Positions 22,551-31,372 of a stretch of 64,000 nt of DNA are shown in pieces. Each line of letters opens with the position of its first letter. The first letter of the stretch is position 1. Under the pieces are notes generated by a model, which saw only the letters and a list, made by a program, of their open reading frames with translations, was not told the origin of the DNA and made no database searches. The stretch spans positions 124,001-188,000 of the forward strand of contig JAAEAF010014503.1 of NCBI GenBank assembly GCA_011037195.1, in the 5' to 3' direction. The stretch comes from Triatoma infestans (Eukaryota > Arthropoda > Insecta > Hemiptera > Reduviidae). The translations under genes were made by a program, and so were the position numbers.

Positions 22551-22869
22551 TATATTTATTTTAAGGACAAATATGTAAAATTTGACTATTAGGAATAAGA
22601 GAAAGCTGTGTGAATGTTTCACACCAGATTACATTCAAGCATAAGTATTGACCATACAGTGCAACAAGCACGGCAACTAAACATAAATAAAAAATTAATA
22701 AAATACTTTACTCACGTATTGAGTAATACACTTTTACTACAACCTCATTAAATTGGATTTTCAACTTAAAAGAATATAAAAACATCTTGTGCGAGTGTTT
22801 ATAAAATTTAAGTAACCAATTTTCTTCAAATTTATAATTTTTACTATATATTTGCTTGTTTTTCAATTT
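22551..22869. other. AT-rich spacer
   Basis: No supported feature. Confidence 0.4.
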
Positions 22870-23660
22870 TTCATGTGAACTGGAGAATCTAAAAAAAATG
22901 AGCTTTTTGGAAAAAAAAACCATACATTTCCCTATCCACCCAATCTTCTTTACACGAACTTTCTCCGGAGAAATAATACAAATAAAACTTGTAGCTCTTT
23001 GTATGTGTAATATTATATCAAGTCTACGGAAAATTGTTGAAATCTATTTAAAAATATCTCAGAAATCTGAAAAAGAAAATAAAAAACCTGGCCAGAAAAA
23101 ATACAATTCTGGTCAACTGATTTTCTTCAAACTCTGATGCTCTATTGGCTATTTTATTTTAATATTATTTATCTGATACAATTATATAATAAATTGAAAT
23201 AGTATTTCAGGGGAAAACATAATCATACACCTCCCAGAAAAGCCTCCTTAAATAAATTTTCCCAGTGAAATGTTACAAATAAAAGTTGTAGCACTTTGTA
23301 TGTGTAGTTGATATTTGTAGTTGATATATGTCAAGTTTAGTGAAAATATTTGAAGCTGTTTTTGAGAAAATTACAAAAAAAAAAAAATTGAGAATCCTTA
23401 CGATCGGTACTTCCGGTTGAGAAATTTTTGACAGGTGAAACCCACACAGAATGTCAATTTTGAACTTTCTTACGATTTTTCCGTTTTTTTGGGTAATGCT
23501 GTTCACATACGTACACACCATTTTTTCTAAAAACCAATTTTTTGAGCTCAGGGGGGGATAGGCTCAAAACATGGATTTCCGACAAAAAATTCGATATTGA
23601 AATTTGGCACGATTATAATACTTCTTCAAACAGCTGTTACAGAAAGTGTACAAATACTGA
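22870..23660 (+). repeat. Interspersed repeat R, copy
   Basis: Carries the AAATGTTACAAATAAAAGTT block, TACTTCCGGTTGAGAAATTT, a GCTGTTCACATACGTACAC segment and a 3' end with AATACTTCTTC. Noncoding. Confidence 0.55.
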
Positions 23661-23811
23661 GCGTGTTACTTTAAATTCAAGTTAAATAAACCGTTGTATA
23701 TATAGTCTTCCCTCTACGTTATAAGCGCAGATCCGTTGGCTATTTGAGATTTGTTTTGTAATATGTCCTTATCAGAGACATTTTCCGTGATAGCCTGCTT
23801 CTTTTTGTGGT

Positions 23812-23849
23812 CATCGACCGGTTTCCGGCGTTCGGCCATCTTCAGGATG
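23812..23849 (-). ncRNA. Hammerhead-like motif (family A), left arm
   Basis: On -: CATC, CTGAAGA, T, a GGCCGAACGCC hairpin, GGAAACCGGTC, GATG. Helix I CATC/GATG is intact. Helix III is the palindrome ACCGGT without a loop, which would suit a dimeric ribozyme. Confidence 0.5.
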
Positions 23850-23907
23850 CGTTTGTCAGAGAGTGGGATAACACAGACTTGCAAAGAGCAAATTCGGTTT
23901 TCACACT

Positions 23908-24188
23908 CCTGAACTTCTCCGTCTTCTTCCATAGCTCTCTTTGCTTTTTATCCGTACACTATCCTTTGAGACTTTACATATTAATAATGGACATGATAAA
24001 ATTATAATTATTTTTTTCTTTGTTTAAGTTTAATCACTAATTCTCACTGTGATTAAACACTGACGACACCAGACTTTTTTTAAGGGCTATAATGCGCTGC
24101 GATCAGAAAGATCTATTGTGCGTTCAGAGCATCTCACTTACTACCGGGCAGTGTTCTCTCGTAGCCGACAGCACTGTTCTCCTCTAGT
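23908..24188 (-). repeat. SINE-derived cargo between the arms
   Basis: Shares AACTTCTCCGTCTTC, CATAGCTCT and ACTATCCTTTGAG with 26205-26270, and the CCGGGCAGTGTTCTC...CGACAGCACTG body with 26360-26420. The tRNA head is missing, so it is a 5'-truncated SINE copy in minus orientation. Confidence 0.6.
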
Positions 24189-24246
24189 AGTGTGTAAACT
24201 GAATTTGCTTTTTGCCAGTCTGTCTTATCACACTGTCTGACAAACG

Positions 24247-24284
24247 CATCCTGAAGATGGGCGAACGCCCAAAACCCGTCAATG
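24247..24284 (+). ncRNA. Hammerhead-like motif (family A), right arm
   Basis: CATC, CTGAAGA, T, GGGCGAACGCCC hairpin, then AAAACCCGTC and AATG. Core GAAA has changed to AAAA, and helix I is weakened. Confidence 0.45.
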
Positions 24285-24362
24285 ACCCTCAAAAAGAAGC
24301 AGGCTATCACGGAAAATGTCTCTGATGCTTTCCAGCTCTGCGAAGCCAACCACCACAACAAA

Positions 24363-25122
24363 TATGCCCTTGTTTTCGCATATTGCCTTCTATCACGTTG
24401 GCGGAATAAGCGGGCCAATTAGCCCTCCTAATGTCGTATCTCTCAGGAGTGATAAAGTCAGACCTGGAGATGGAGCTGTTTACTTTAATTGGGAAGTGGT
24501 CACTTTGGAAGAGTTCTTCTAATATTGTCCATTCTAGACGACCAGCTAAGGTAGGAGTTGCTAAACTCAGATCTATTGCACTAAAGGAACCAGAGTATGA
24601 ATTGAAATGGGTTGCGGCACCGTCGTTAAGCAGTATTAAGTTGTGATTATGTATTATCTCTTCAAGAGACCTGCCTCGCGGATCATTTGAAGCTGAACCC
24701 CACCAGGTATTATGAGAATTGAAATCCCCCATAACCAGGATTGGTGCGGGCAGCTGCGAGAGCAGGTTCTCCAAATTACCCCGCCAGTAAATGTCAGGTA
24801 GTTAAACACTTATTAGAGTGACCTGGAGCGGTGTCGCTAGACGCACAGTTACAGCCTGAAGATTGGTGTTGAGAGCTAGCCGCCTGCTGGGGATATTCTC
24901 TCTTACACAAACGGCAACTCCACCGTGCGCCCTTCCACCTGGAGCTGGCTGTACCTCCTTACTATAGATTACATAACCGGGAATCCGTATTGAATATCCC
25001 GGACGAATTTTGGTTTCCTGAAGGCACATGCCAAAGGGTCGGTATTCCGTAACCATTCGACGTAAACCTTCCACATTGTTTTTATAACCCCGCATGTTCC
25101 ATTGTATGATAGATTCAGTCAT
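24363..25122 (-). pseudogene. LINE ORF2 endonuclease domain
   Basis: Starts MTESIIQWNMRGYKNNVEG; catalytic Asn in WNMRG and Glu in CLQETKIRPG, then GGVAVCVRENIPSRR, VTLISVYLPD (after a frame break near 24800), PILVMGDFNSHNTWWGS (D and N of the GDFN box), AIDLSLATPTLAGRLEW and FQSDHFPIKV (SDH box). A complete AP-type endonuclease series, about 250 residues, of the I/Jockey-superfamily style. It cuts target DNA in intact elements. The frame is broken once and then stopped by the family A element at 24352. Confidence 0.82.
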
Positions 25123-25313
25123 ATCACAAAATCAAAGTGACCACTATGGCAGGAACGCTTATAATTGCAGTATACCTAATACTGGAGATAAAATATATTA
25201 TATATTTAAATATATTCAGGCAAAATGATCTTGCTCCATATAGGCTATATAGAAGACTAATGAAAATTGTTAAAACAAGTAGACATTCTAGATTGTTAAC
25301 CATTATGTACGTT

Positions 25314-25530
25314 TTATTCAGTTATCGCTTTCTTCCTGGGTTTACCTTTCGGCCATCCCTTCTTTTTGGTTCTTCTAGGAGGGCGATCTGAGATGTTTCC
25401 ACCCTCCGATTCGGATGCGTCTATGTCTGTTCCCAGGAGTTGCCATTGCCGGCAGGGGGAACAGACATTTTCGCTGGAGGAGCCAGCTCCTCCAGGTAGA
25501 TTTTTCGTTCTACCATCCCGGGTCACCTTA
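25314..25530 (-). pseudogene. LINE ORF1 C-terminal end
   Basis: Lies just upstream (in element sense) of the endonuclease ORF. It encodes a Ser/Gly segment (CSPCRQWQLLGTD), an acidic part (ASESEGGN) and a basic end RPPRRTKKKGWPKGKPRKK, an AT-hook-like tail seen in ORF1 proteins of I-type LINEs. The 190-bp gap to ORF2 and same orientation support a single 5'-truncated element at 24363-25530. Confidence 0.5.
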
Positions 25531-26204
25531 GATGACCGGGGTAGTGATACAAAAACAAACCGTATTATATGAAAAATCCTATATCGGACCTAATCATCAC
25601 AATAATATGTACAAATGGATAGTAACCAAACGCTGTTGCAACCAGAGATCTCGAACATTTATCTATCTCATTAAAAATTCGATCTAAAACATTATGAGAG
25701 GAAAACTTGAAAAATAAGAAAGTTTAAACTGTTGATGCATGTCTCCCTCATAAATCAAATGTTGGCCCCGTTCACATACTCTTCTGTCATTTTGTATATA
25801 TATTTAAATTACCTCCTTCTAACATAACATTATAACTGAATGGTGGGTGCAGTCTACTGGGTAACCGATCTTCAAAAATAATCTTCATTGTTCGTGATAT
25901 TTTGGACACACCATTTTAATATAGTCTAAATTTTGCATTTACCTTGCTACAGTCACACATTGGAAAATTCTCTATGCCAACTTTGTTTAAATATTCTTTT
26001 CAGTTCCTATTATTACTTCTTAGTCTACACTTAATAACACATAGTGATTTGATAGTACTAGAATCATTGAATCAAGGTTTCCGCCCCAGTTTTTGGTTCA
26101 GATCGAATTTACCTTTATGTCAATATCGAATATGCCAATTGCCAGTTCGCTAAGCATTCTCAGCATTGGGTGATTATATTTTTGTAAGGAACTTTAATTA
26201 TCCA
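25531..26204. other. AT-rich stretch without recognised features
   Basis: Only short chance ORFs. Nothing supported. Confidence 0.4.
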
Positions 26205-26470
26205 GAACTTCTCCGTCTTCCATAGCTCTGTCACTTTTGCTTTTATCCATACTATCCTTTGAGTGTTTGCTTATTAATATTGTGCTTACTTATTTTCTTA
26301 TTACTTATTACTTATTTATTGTGCTTTCGGAGCATCTCAATGTACTGCCGGCTGCCGGGCACTGTTCTCAAGGTTGTCGACAGCACTGCCCACTTCCAGG
26401 CAGTGTTCTGCTAGGCTCAAACCCGAGGTCCAATGCGCTGCCACTGAGCTTTCCCGTTTCATCTGTGTGA
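26205..26470 (-). mobile_element. SINE, minus orientation
   Basis: On the minus strand: AAGCTCAGTGGCAGCGCATTG (box A, with one base over the core), GGGTTTGAGCC (box B-like, brought close by a deletion in the arm), then a body with GGCAGTGCTGTCGAC. Related to the main SINE family but distinct in its tail. Confidence 0.6.
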
Positions 26471-26479
26471 ACGTAATTT

Positions 26480-26960
26480 CTTCCTTACATAACTCAACTG
26501 TGGCACTACGGCCCATGTAGGACCTTGGCCTCCGCCAATACCCGACCCCAAGCCTCTCTATCTAGAGCTTTTCTTCTCCACTGTCTTATGTTCAGCTTCC
26601 GGAGATCCTCCTCAACATCACCCATCCAACGCAGCCTAGGTCTCCCTCTCGGTCTACTGCCTCCAGGGTGACCCTCCAGCGCCCTTCGTGGTGCTCTCTC
26701 ACTCTCCATCCTTTGCACGTGTCCAACCCAACGCAACCTTCCCTGCTTGACCACAGATACTATGTCCTCTTCCCCGTACAGCTCTCTTAACTCCGCGTTT
26801 TTTCGGCACCTCCAGACTCCATCTTCGGCACACTGGTCCATAGACCGCCCTCAAAAACCTTTCTCTCCCAGCGGTTCAATTTCAATTCGTCTGCATGCCT
26901 CAACGTCCACGACTCCGAGCCATACGTTACCACGGGCTTCCTTACATAAGAAATTTTAAA
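26480..26960 (-). pseudogene. RTE-like LINE C-terminal region
   Basis: Two minus frames. 26842-26955 gives KPVVTYGSESWTLRHADE and WERKVFE (RT thumb). 26506-26841 gives WRCRKNAELRELYGEEDI, VVKQGRLRWVGHVQRME, GGSRPRGRPRLRWMGDVEED and WRRKALDREAWGRVLAEAK, ending at a stop. This is the full signature of RTE-type C-termini. One frameshift separates the halves, and the rest of ORF2 is missing (5' truncation). Confidence 0.8.
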
Positions 26961-27249
26961 TTATTTTCGTTTCAATTATTTTCTTGTTTCTTATCAGCAT
27001 TATAGACACTAATCAGGTAATATCAGTTTGATTATAATTGCTGTAAGTAAGTGGTTTTTACTCCTGGGTTTGTCCTAGTGTAATAATTAGTGTAATATAA
27101 TTAATGTGTTTACAAAAACACCTGACACATAGTTGGGCAAAAAGCCTATGCCTGAAATAAATAGGCTGTTAACAAACTATTAAAATAATTATTTTAAATA
27201 ATTACAATTGTTCACAAATGAAATGTTAGAATTTAATTAAAATTTTTAG

Positions 27250-27512
27250 GAGTCTCAAGTATAAGGACAACATTAAGGCAAAGTTTACTTGAAGCATCAA
27301 GTTCTTATAATAGATTGAATGCCATCTACGATAAATTTAGATATGTAGATAGAGAAATTGATTTAATTAAATCATTTTTAATTGAAATTTGTGAATCTGG
27401 TGTGATCAATTATAGAAATTATAAAGAATTGGAAAAAGAATACAAAGAACTTGTGTCGAAATTCAAAGCTAAAAAAAATTTAATAAAAAAAATTCGTAAA
27501 GAAAGTGTTTAA
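27250..27512 (+). CDS. Candidate terminal exon E3 (coiled-coil protein)
   Basis: Begins after AATTTTTAG (ending 27249) and is phase 1: two bases, then GTC. About 87 residues: VSSIRTTLRQSLLEASSS, the core DREIDLIKSFLIEI, YRNYKELEKEYKELVSKFK (strong coiled-coil heptads) and a basic end with KKIRKESV and TAA. AATAAA at about 27573. The core lines up with E1 (ENEIATIKSMLL) and E2 (QNELEFIKSLIT). No known function. Longest and most convincing of the three because of the acceptor, the codon structure and a nearby polyadenylation signal. Confidence 0.52.
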
Positions 27513-27739
27513 ATGAAATGTAAAACAATGCCAAAAAAACTGTACCATTTTATTTTCACTTATTTTCTCAAATAAATTTATTGTATTCTCTGAATGGATT
27601 AATGGAAATAAACAAGTATTTGATTAAAAAAAATTATTATAAGAGATTTATTGCATTATATATTATTATTTTTACTTAATTGGAAAATATTGTTTAAGTT
27701 TTTAGTGTTGATTGTAAAATAAATAAACGTGGCCATTTA

Positions 27740-27930
27740 TAAATGTAGTTAAATGTTCCAAATTTGAACAAAAATGATTTTAAATTTTTTGGAAATTCAT
27801 GAAAAACAAATTAGTAAAGTTGTACTTTTGAAAGAATTTTTATTGCAAACTTCGTGATGCTGATTAAATACTCTCTCTCTCTCTATTTCTCACAAGCACA
27901 CACAGACCCACAAGATCACAATCCTTCCAC
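27740..27930 (+). repeat. Interspersed repeat R fragment
   Basis: A short piece with a TTTTGGAAATTCATGAAAA-like block, AGTAAAGTTGTACTT and a (CT)n/(CA) tract. Confidence 0.4.
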
Positions 27931-28079
27931 TTAACCAGATGATAAAGTAAAAATAATTTAAATCATTAACGTTTTAATATTGTTTATTTAATTAACTGAA
28001 GTGTAACAATTATATTAATGTTGTAAATTGGATGTTGACGTTCGGTCATAAAAAAAACAACTCTTTTTTTATAATTTCT

Positions 28080-28116
28080 ACCGACATTTCGGCAAATTTA
28101 TTGCCTTCTTCAGGGT
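28080..28116 (-). ncRNA. Hammerhead-like motif (family D), left
   Basis: On -: ACC, CTGAAGA, A, GGCAA...TTGCC hairpin, GAAATGTC, GGT. Box intact with N7=A; helix I ACC/GGT; helix III reduced to AT/GT pairing. Confidence 0.45.
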
Positions 28117-28561
28117 TTGTACAAAGTTAATAATACAAATAAAAAAAATTTTTAAAAAATTGAAAATATAACATGAAATATACAATTAAATTAAATATTT
28201 TTCAAATAAATTATTTTTTAAAATAAACTATATAAATAAACTAAATAAAAAGTATGACTCGTATATAGCACACTTAAATTTATTATAAACTATTGTTGTA
28301 GAACAGTTCAATATTAAACTAAAACACAATTATTGAAAGTTTGACAATATGTGGCATATATAACAGTAAAGTATGGAAATGACTTAGGAAATTTACTTAA
28401 CAAAAATTTTCAGTTAGAATTATTTACAAACTGTAGTTTAACCAATTGTAGAAGTTGTTGGCCGTTAGAAATGATCTGATGTATCTCTTAGTTGGCTGAT
28501 CGGCCGGGGGTATCATAAGAAAAACACTAAAAAAATTTTTTTTAAAGTGTTTTTAATTAAT

Positions 28562-28603
28562 GGCCCGACGTTTCGACAAACATTGTTTGTCTTCTTCAGG
28601 GGC
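28562..28603 (-). ncRNA. Hammerhead-like motif (family C), left
   Basis: On -: GCCC, CTGAAGA, A, a GACAAAC/GTTTGTC stem of 7 bp, GAAACGTC, GGGC. Helix I is GCCC/GGGC. All core positions fit a hammerhead apart from the extra A before helix II and a two-pair helix III. Confidence 0.55.
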
Positions 28604-29118
28604 TATCTATAAAGAAAAAATATACCTAAGAATCTAGCTAGCATTAACAGAACAAAAACAAAAACAAAAAAGGTAATGGAAAACTAAAAACAAATTACAC
28701 AGGTAACACCAGATACTAGTATAGACAAATTATGGAACTATTACAGACCTTGTAAATGCAGAATTTGTGTGCTCTATTACATGTTCAATTATGACTGTGG
28801 TCTATGAGTGTACTACCAGTGAAAGGTTGGGAAAGGAACACCGGTGAAAGTAGTGGTGGGAGGGGTGAAGTACCGTTCCTCCCACCTCTATTTTTACCGG
28901 TGTTCCTTTCCCAACCTTTCACTGGTAGTACACTCATAGACCACAGTCATAATTGAACATGTAATAGAGCACACAAATTCTGTATTTACAAGGTCTGTAA
29001 TAGTTCCATAATTTTTCTATATTTACCTGTGTAATTTGTTTTTAGTTTTCCATTACCATTTTTGTTTTTGTTCTGTTAATGCTAGCTAGATTCTTATGTA
29101 TATTTTTTCTTTATAGAT

Positions 29119-29161
29119 AGCCCCTGAAGAAGACAAACAATGTTTGTCGAAACGTCGGGCC
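29119..29161 (+). ncRNA. Hammerhead-like motif (family C), right
   Basis: Same as 28562-28603 on the plus strand, identical in box, stem II, GAAAC, GTC and helix I bases. Confidence 0.55.
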
Positions 29162-29253
29162 ATTAATAAAAAACACTTTAAAAAAATTTTTTAGTGTTTT
29201 TCTTATGATAACCCCCGGCCGATCAGCCAACTAAAAGATACATCAGGTGTAGT

Positions 29254-29499
29254 TTAACCTGTGACATACCATCACCAAGTGTTACGGACATTGGATGAGT
29301 CTAAGATTGGATCTATCAATTTTAGAACAGACACCATAAACCTATCCCCTAGTTATAACAATCTCCTGGAATTTCCAAAAACAACTTAATTAAGATTAAG
29401 ACATGGATTTCCCATCCGCTCTCCAAGCCCCTTTATAAAAACCTTGACCCATTCAATTTCCGTAACACTTGGTGATGGTGTGTGACAGGTTAAACTACA
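29254..29499. repeat. Small inverted repeat inside the nested palindromes
   Basis: GTAGTTTAACCTGTGACATA (29254 on) and its complement near 29480-29498, each next to CCATCACCAAGTGTTACGGA. Arms about 40 bp, loop about 165 bp. Confidence 0.7.
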
Positions 29500-29800
29500 G
29501 TTTGTTCTAACTGAAATAATTCCAACTGAAAATTTCTTTAAGTACGTTTCATAAGTTAGTTCCATACTTTACTCTTATATATGCCACATATTGTCAAACT
29601 TTCAATAGTTGTGATTTAGTTTAATATTGATCTGTTCTACAATAGTTTATAATAAATTTAAATGTGCTATATAAATCATACTTTTATTTAGTTTATTTAT
29701 ATATTTTATTTAAAAAAAAAAAATTATTTTGAAAATATTTTAAAGTTCATATTTTATGTTGTTTCTATTTTTTCTGATTTGTATTAAAACCTTTGTATAG

Positions 29801-29837
29801 ACCCCGAAGAAGGCAATAAATTTGCCGAAACGTCGAT
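29801..29837 (+). ncRNA. Hammerhead-like motif (family D), right, decayed
   Basis: CCGAAGA replaces CTGAAGA; the GGCAA/TTGCC hairpin, GAAACGTC and GAT follow. Helix I is lost. Confidence 0.4.
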
Positions 29838-29997
29838 AGAAATTTAAAAAAAAGAGTTCCTTTGTATGACCGAACCTCAACATCCAATTTAAAACATTGA
29901 ATACAGCGGTCGTAACGAACACCAAAAACATCAATTATACGAGTATTAATGGATTTCAAGTAATGGACATTGCGATTCTTTTTAAAAATTATTATTA

Positions 29998-30200
29998 TTT
30001 TCTTTTTTTTTTTTGGAAATAATGCTCTGTGACAGAAAAGGTCTATTGTACCTTCGCGGAGCTTTCACAGTAATCTTCTGTTCTCCGAACAGGGTACTCT
30101 ATTTACAGGAAGAGAAAAATCTAAGGGCAGCACAGCTGGATTTGTACTCGGGACCACCGCTTGGGAGACAGCGCGTTACCATAACTATTCCCTTCTCTTG
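29998..30200 (-). mobile_element. SINE, minus orientation
   Basis: T-rich left edge (tail), body with AGTGTTCTC-like variants, and head on - with CCGAGTACAAATCCAGC (decayed box B) and GGGAATAGTTATGGTAACGCG (box A). Confidence 0.65.
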
Positions 30201-30249
30201 AGTTATCCCTGCATTATATTATAAAGGCGTTCACCTTACATCGCCCTTT

Positions 30250-30420
30250 TTCTCAATCCTTAATAGCATTTTAATCCCAGGTCCCCCCCCTTTCCCCCAG
30301 GAAAACTCCAAAAATAATTTGTTTCGCAAATAAATGTTTGTGTATGTGTGGAGTGAACATTTAAAGATTAATGATAATCGTTATATCCGTTTTGGAGAAA
30401 ATCCCCCCCCCCCGCCCAAC
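30250..30420 (+). repeat. Repeat R fragment
   Basis: C-rich run followed by AATAAATGTTTGTG and TTTTGGAGAAAATC blocks. Short and diverged. Confidence 0.35.
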
Positions 30421-30514
30421 TGAAAAATCTGTTATGTTATTGTTGTGGTTGGTTCTGCAGAACTGGAAAGCATCAGAGATATTTTCTCCGTGGCAGCATG
30501 CTTCTTTTTATGGT

Positions 30515-30552
30515 CATCGACCCGTTTCAAGCGTTCGCCCATCATCAGGATG
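30515..30552 (-). ncRNA. Hammerhead-like motif (family A)
   Basis: On -: CATC, CTGATGA, T, GGGCGAACGCTT hairpin, GAAACGGGTC, GATG. The CTGATGA box matches the canonical hammerhead core. Helix III carries a mismatch. Confidence 0.52.
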
Positions 30553-30639
30553 CTTTTTGTCAAAAACAGTGTAATAACATAGGCTTGCACAGAGGGAAAT
30601 ACAGTTGATATACTCAACTGTACACTGTTTGACAAAAAG

Positions 30640-30677
30640 CATCCTGATGATGGGTGAACACCCGAAACCGGTCGGTG
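30640..30677 (+). ncRNA. Hammerhead-like motif (family A), best core
   Basis: CATC, CTGATGA, T, GGGTGAACACCC hairpin, GAAA, CCGGTC, GGTG. CUGAUGA and GAAA are canonical, helix II has 4 GC-rich pairs, helix III is the loopless palindrome ACCGGU, and C17 is in place. Helix I CATC/GGTG has a G-U pair. A single unpaired U before helix II departs from the textbook form. Confidence 0.58.
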
Positions 30678-30719
30678 ACCACAAAAAAAGAAGCAGGTTA
30701 TCACGGCAAATATCTCTGA

Positions 30720-31372
30720 TCTATTACGTAAAGTTGCACTATTGGTTAATCGATGTTTTGTTTTAAATTTGGAATTTCTAGCAAATCTTTTAGTATCCTA
30801 ATAATAATAAATAACCTGCAAAACAATTTATAACGAAATGGTACGTTAATGGAACAATTAATATTGCTCTCCTCGCTAAAAAAAATCAAGTCCTCAATTT
30901 ATTTTAGATGAACTTTTCAAATAAATGAGATTAATATTACTGTAGATAATATACGAAGTATAAAAATTATCATCCAACGAAGTATCCAAATTGTTGAAGC
31001 TGTTTACAAAACAAATCTCAATAAACTGAAATTAAACTATTCCAGTATATTTGCACAATTCAATACTATCTAGTATATGTGTTTCGAATCCTATCTAAAT
31101 AGTTGTTTTTTTCTTCTATTAAGCCTCCATATTAAGTAATATCTAATGTATAACATATATTTGTGTATCTGTTGCGGTTAATAAAAAGACCTTTTTGAAA
31201 CATGAAGAAATTAAATTTATTTTTTTTATAAATCTTTAACATTCATTAATTATTATTAACAACTGATCATATAAACAACATGATCGTTAATTTTATCATT
31301 TAATAAAATAAAATTGTTTACCCCCCTTCCAGTGAAAAAGTCACACTACAATCACTTAACTAAATTCTGAAA
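30720..31372. other. AT-rich stretch without recognised features
   Basis: No ORF, palindrome or repeat end that I can support. It ends at the Helitron insertion point. Confidence 0.4.

Larger units (their letters stand above)
23773..24352. mobile_element. Hammerhead-armed element enclosing SINE sequence (family A)
   Basis: The left arm (-) and right arm (+) are inverted copies of a CATCAGAGACATTTTCCGTG...GACAAACGCATC sequence. The right arm extends to CCAACCACCACAACA. Flanks AATATGTCCTT and AATATGCCCTT look like an 11-bp target duplication with one change. The element interrupts LINE ORF2 (24363 on). Between the arms, 23908-24188 holds a minus-strand SINE piece related to 26205-26470. Each arm has one hammerhead-like motif. 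Confidence 0.68.
28478..29252. repeat. Inner palindrome with hammerhead-like motifs (family C)
   Basis: A near-perfect inverted repeat of about 370 bp per arm, centred near 28868. Arms begin GATGTATC...GGCTGATCGGCCGGGGG. It contains the CATTACC/GGTAATG, GTGTACTACCAGTGAAAGG and CACCGGTGAAA-type blocks in both arms. Nested inside family D, so it is younger or co-inserted. High arm identity points to recent formation. Confidence 0.78.
28012..29905. repeat. Outer palindrome with hammerhead-like motifs (family D)
   Basis: Left arm about 28012-28445 and right arm about 29488-29905 are inverted copies, sharing GACAATATGTGGCATATA, AACAGTTCAATATTAAACT and the outer TGTTGA...TTCGGTCAT end in complement. 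Each arm holds one motif with the GGCAATAAATTTGCC hairpin. The middle contains a second palindrome (28478-29252) and a third small one (29254-29499). Confidence 0.68.
30436..30719. mobile_element. Family A hammerhead pair without large cargo
   Basis: Left arm (-) 30436-30600 includes the long end (TTGTTGTGGTTGGTTCTG). Right arm (+) runs 30617-30719. Arms share GACAAAAAGCATCCTGATGA and CACAAAAAAAGAAGC-type blocks. About 20 bases lie between them. Here the longer arm is on the left, the reverse of the other paired copies. Confidence 0.65.

Noticed and set aside
22856..23137. 93-codon plus-strand ORF
   Set aside because: Lies within repeat R and its A-rich flank; low-complexity Lys/Phe/Ile text with no family resemblance.
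24134..24418. Minus-strand ORF of 94 codons across the family A arm
   Set aside because: It crosses the junction of the hammerhead-like arm and the LINE; the text is arm sequence read by chance.
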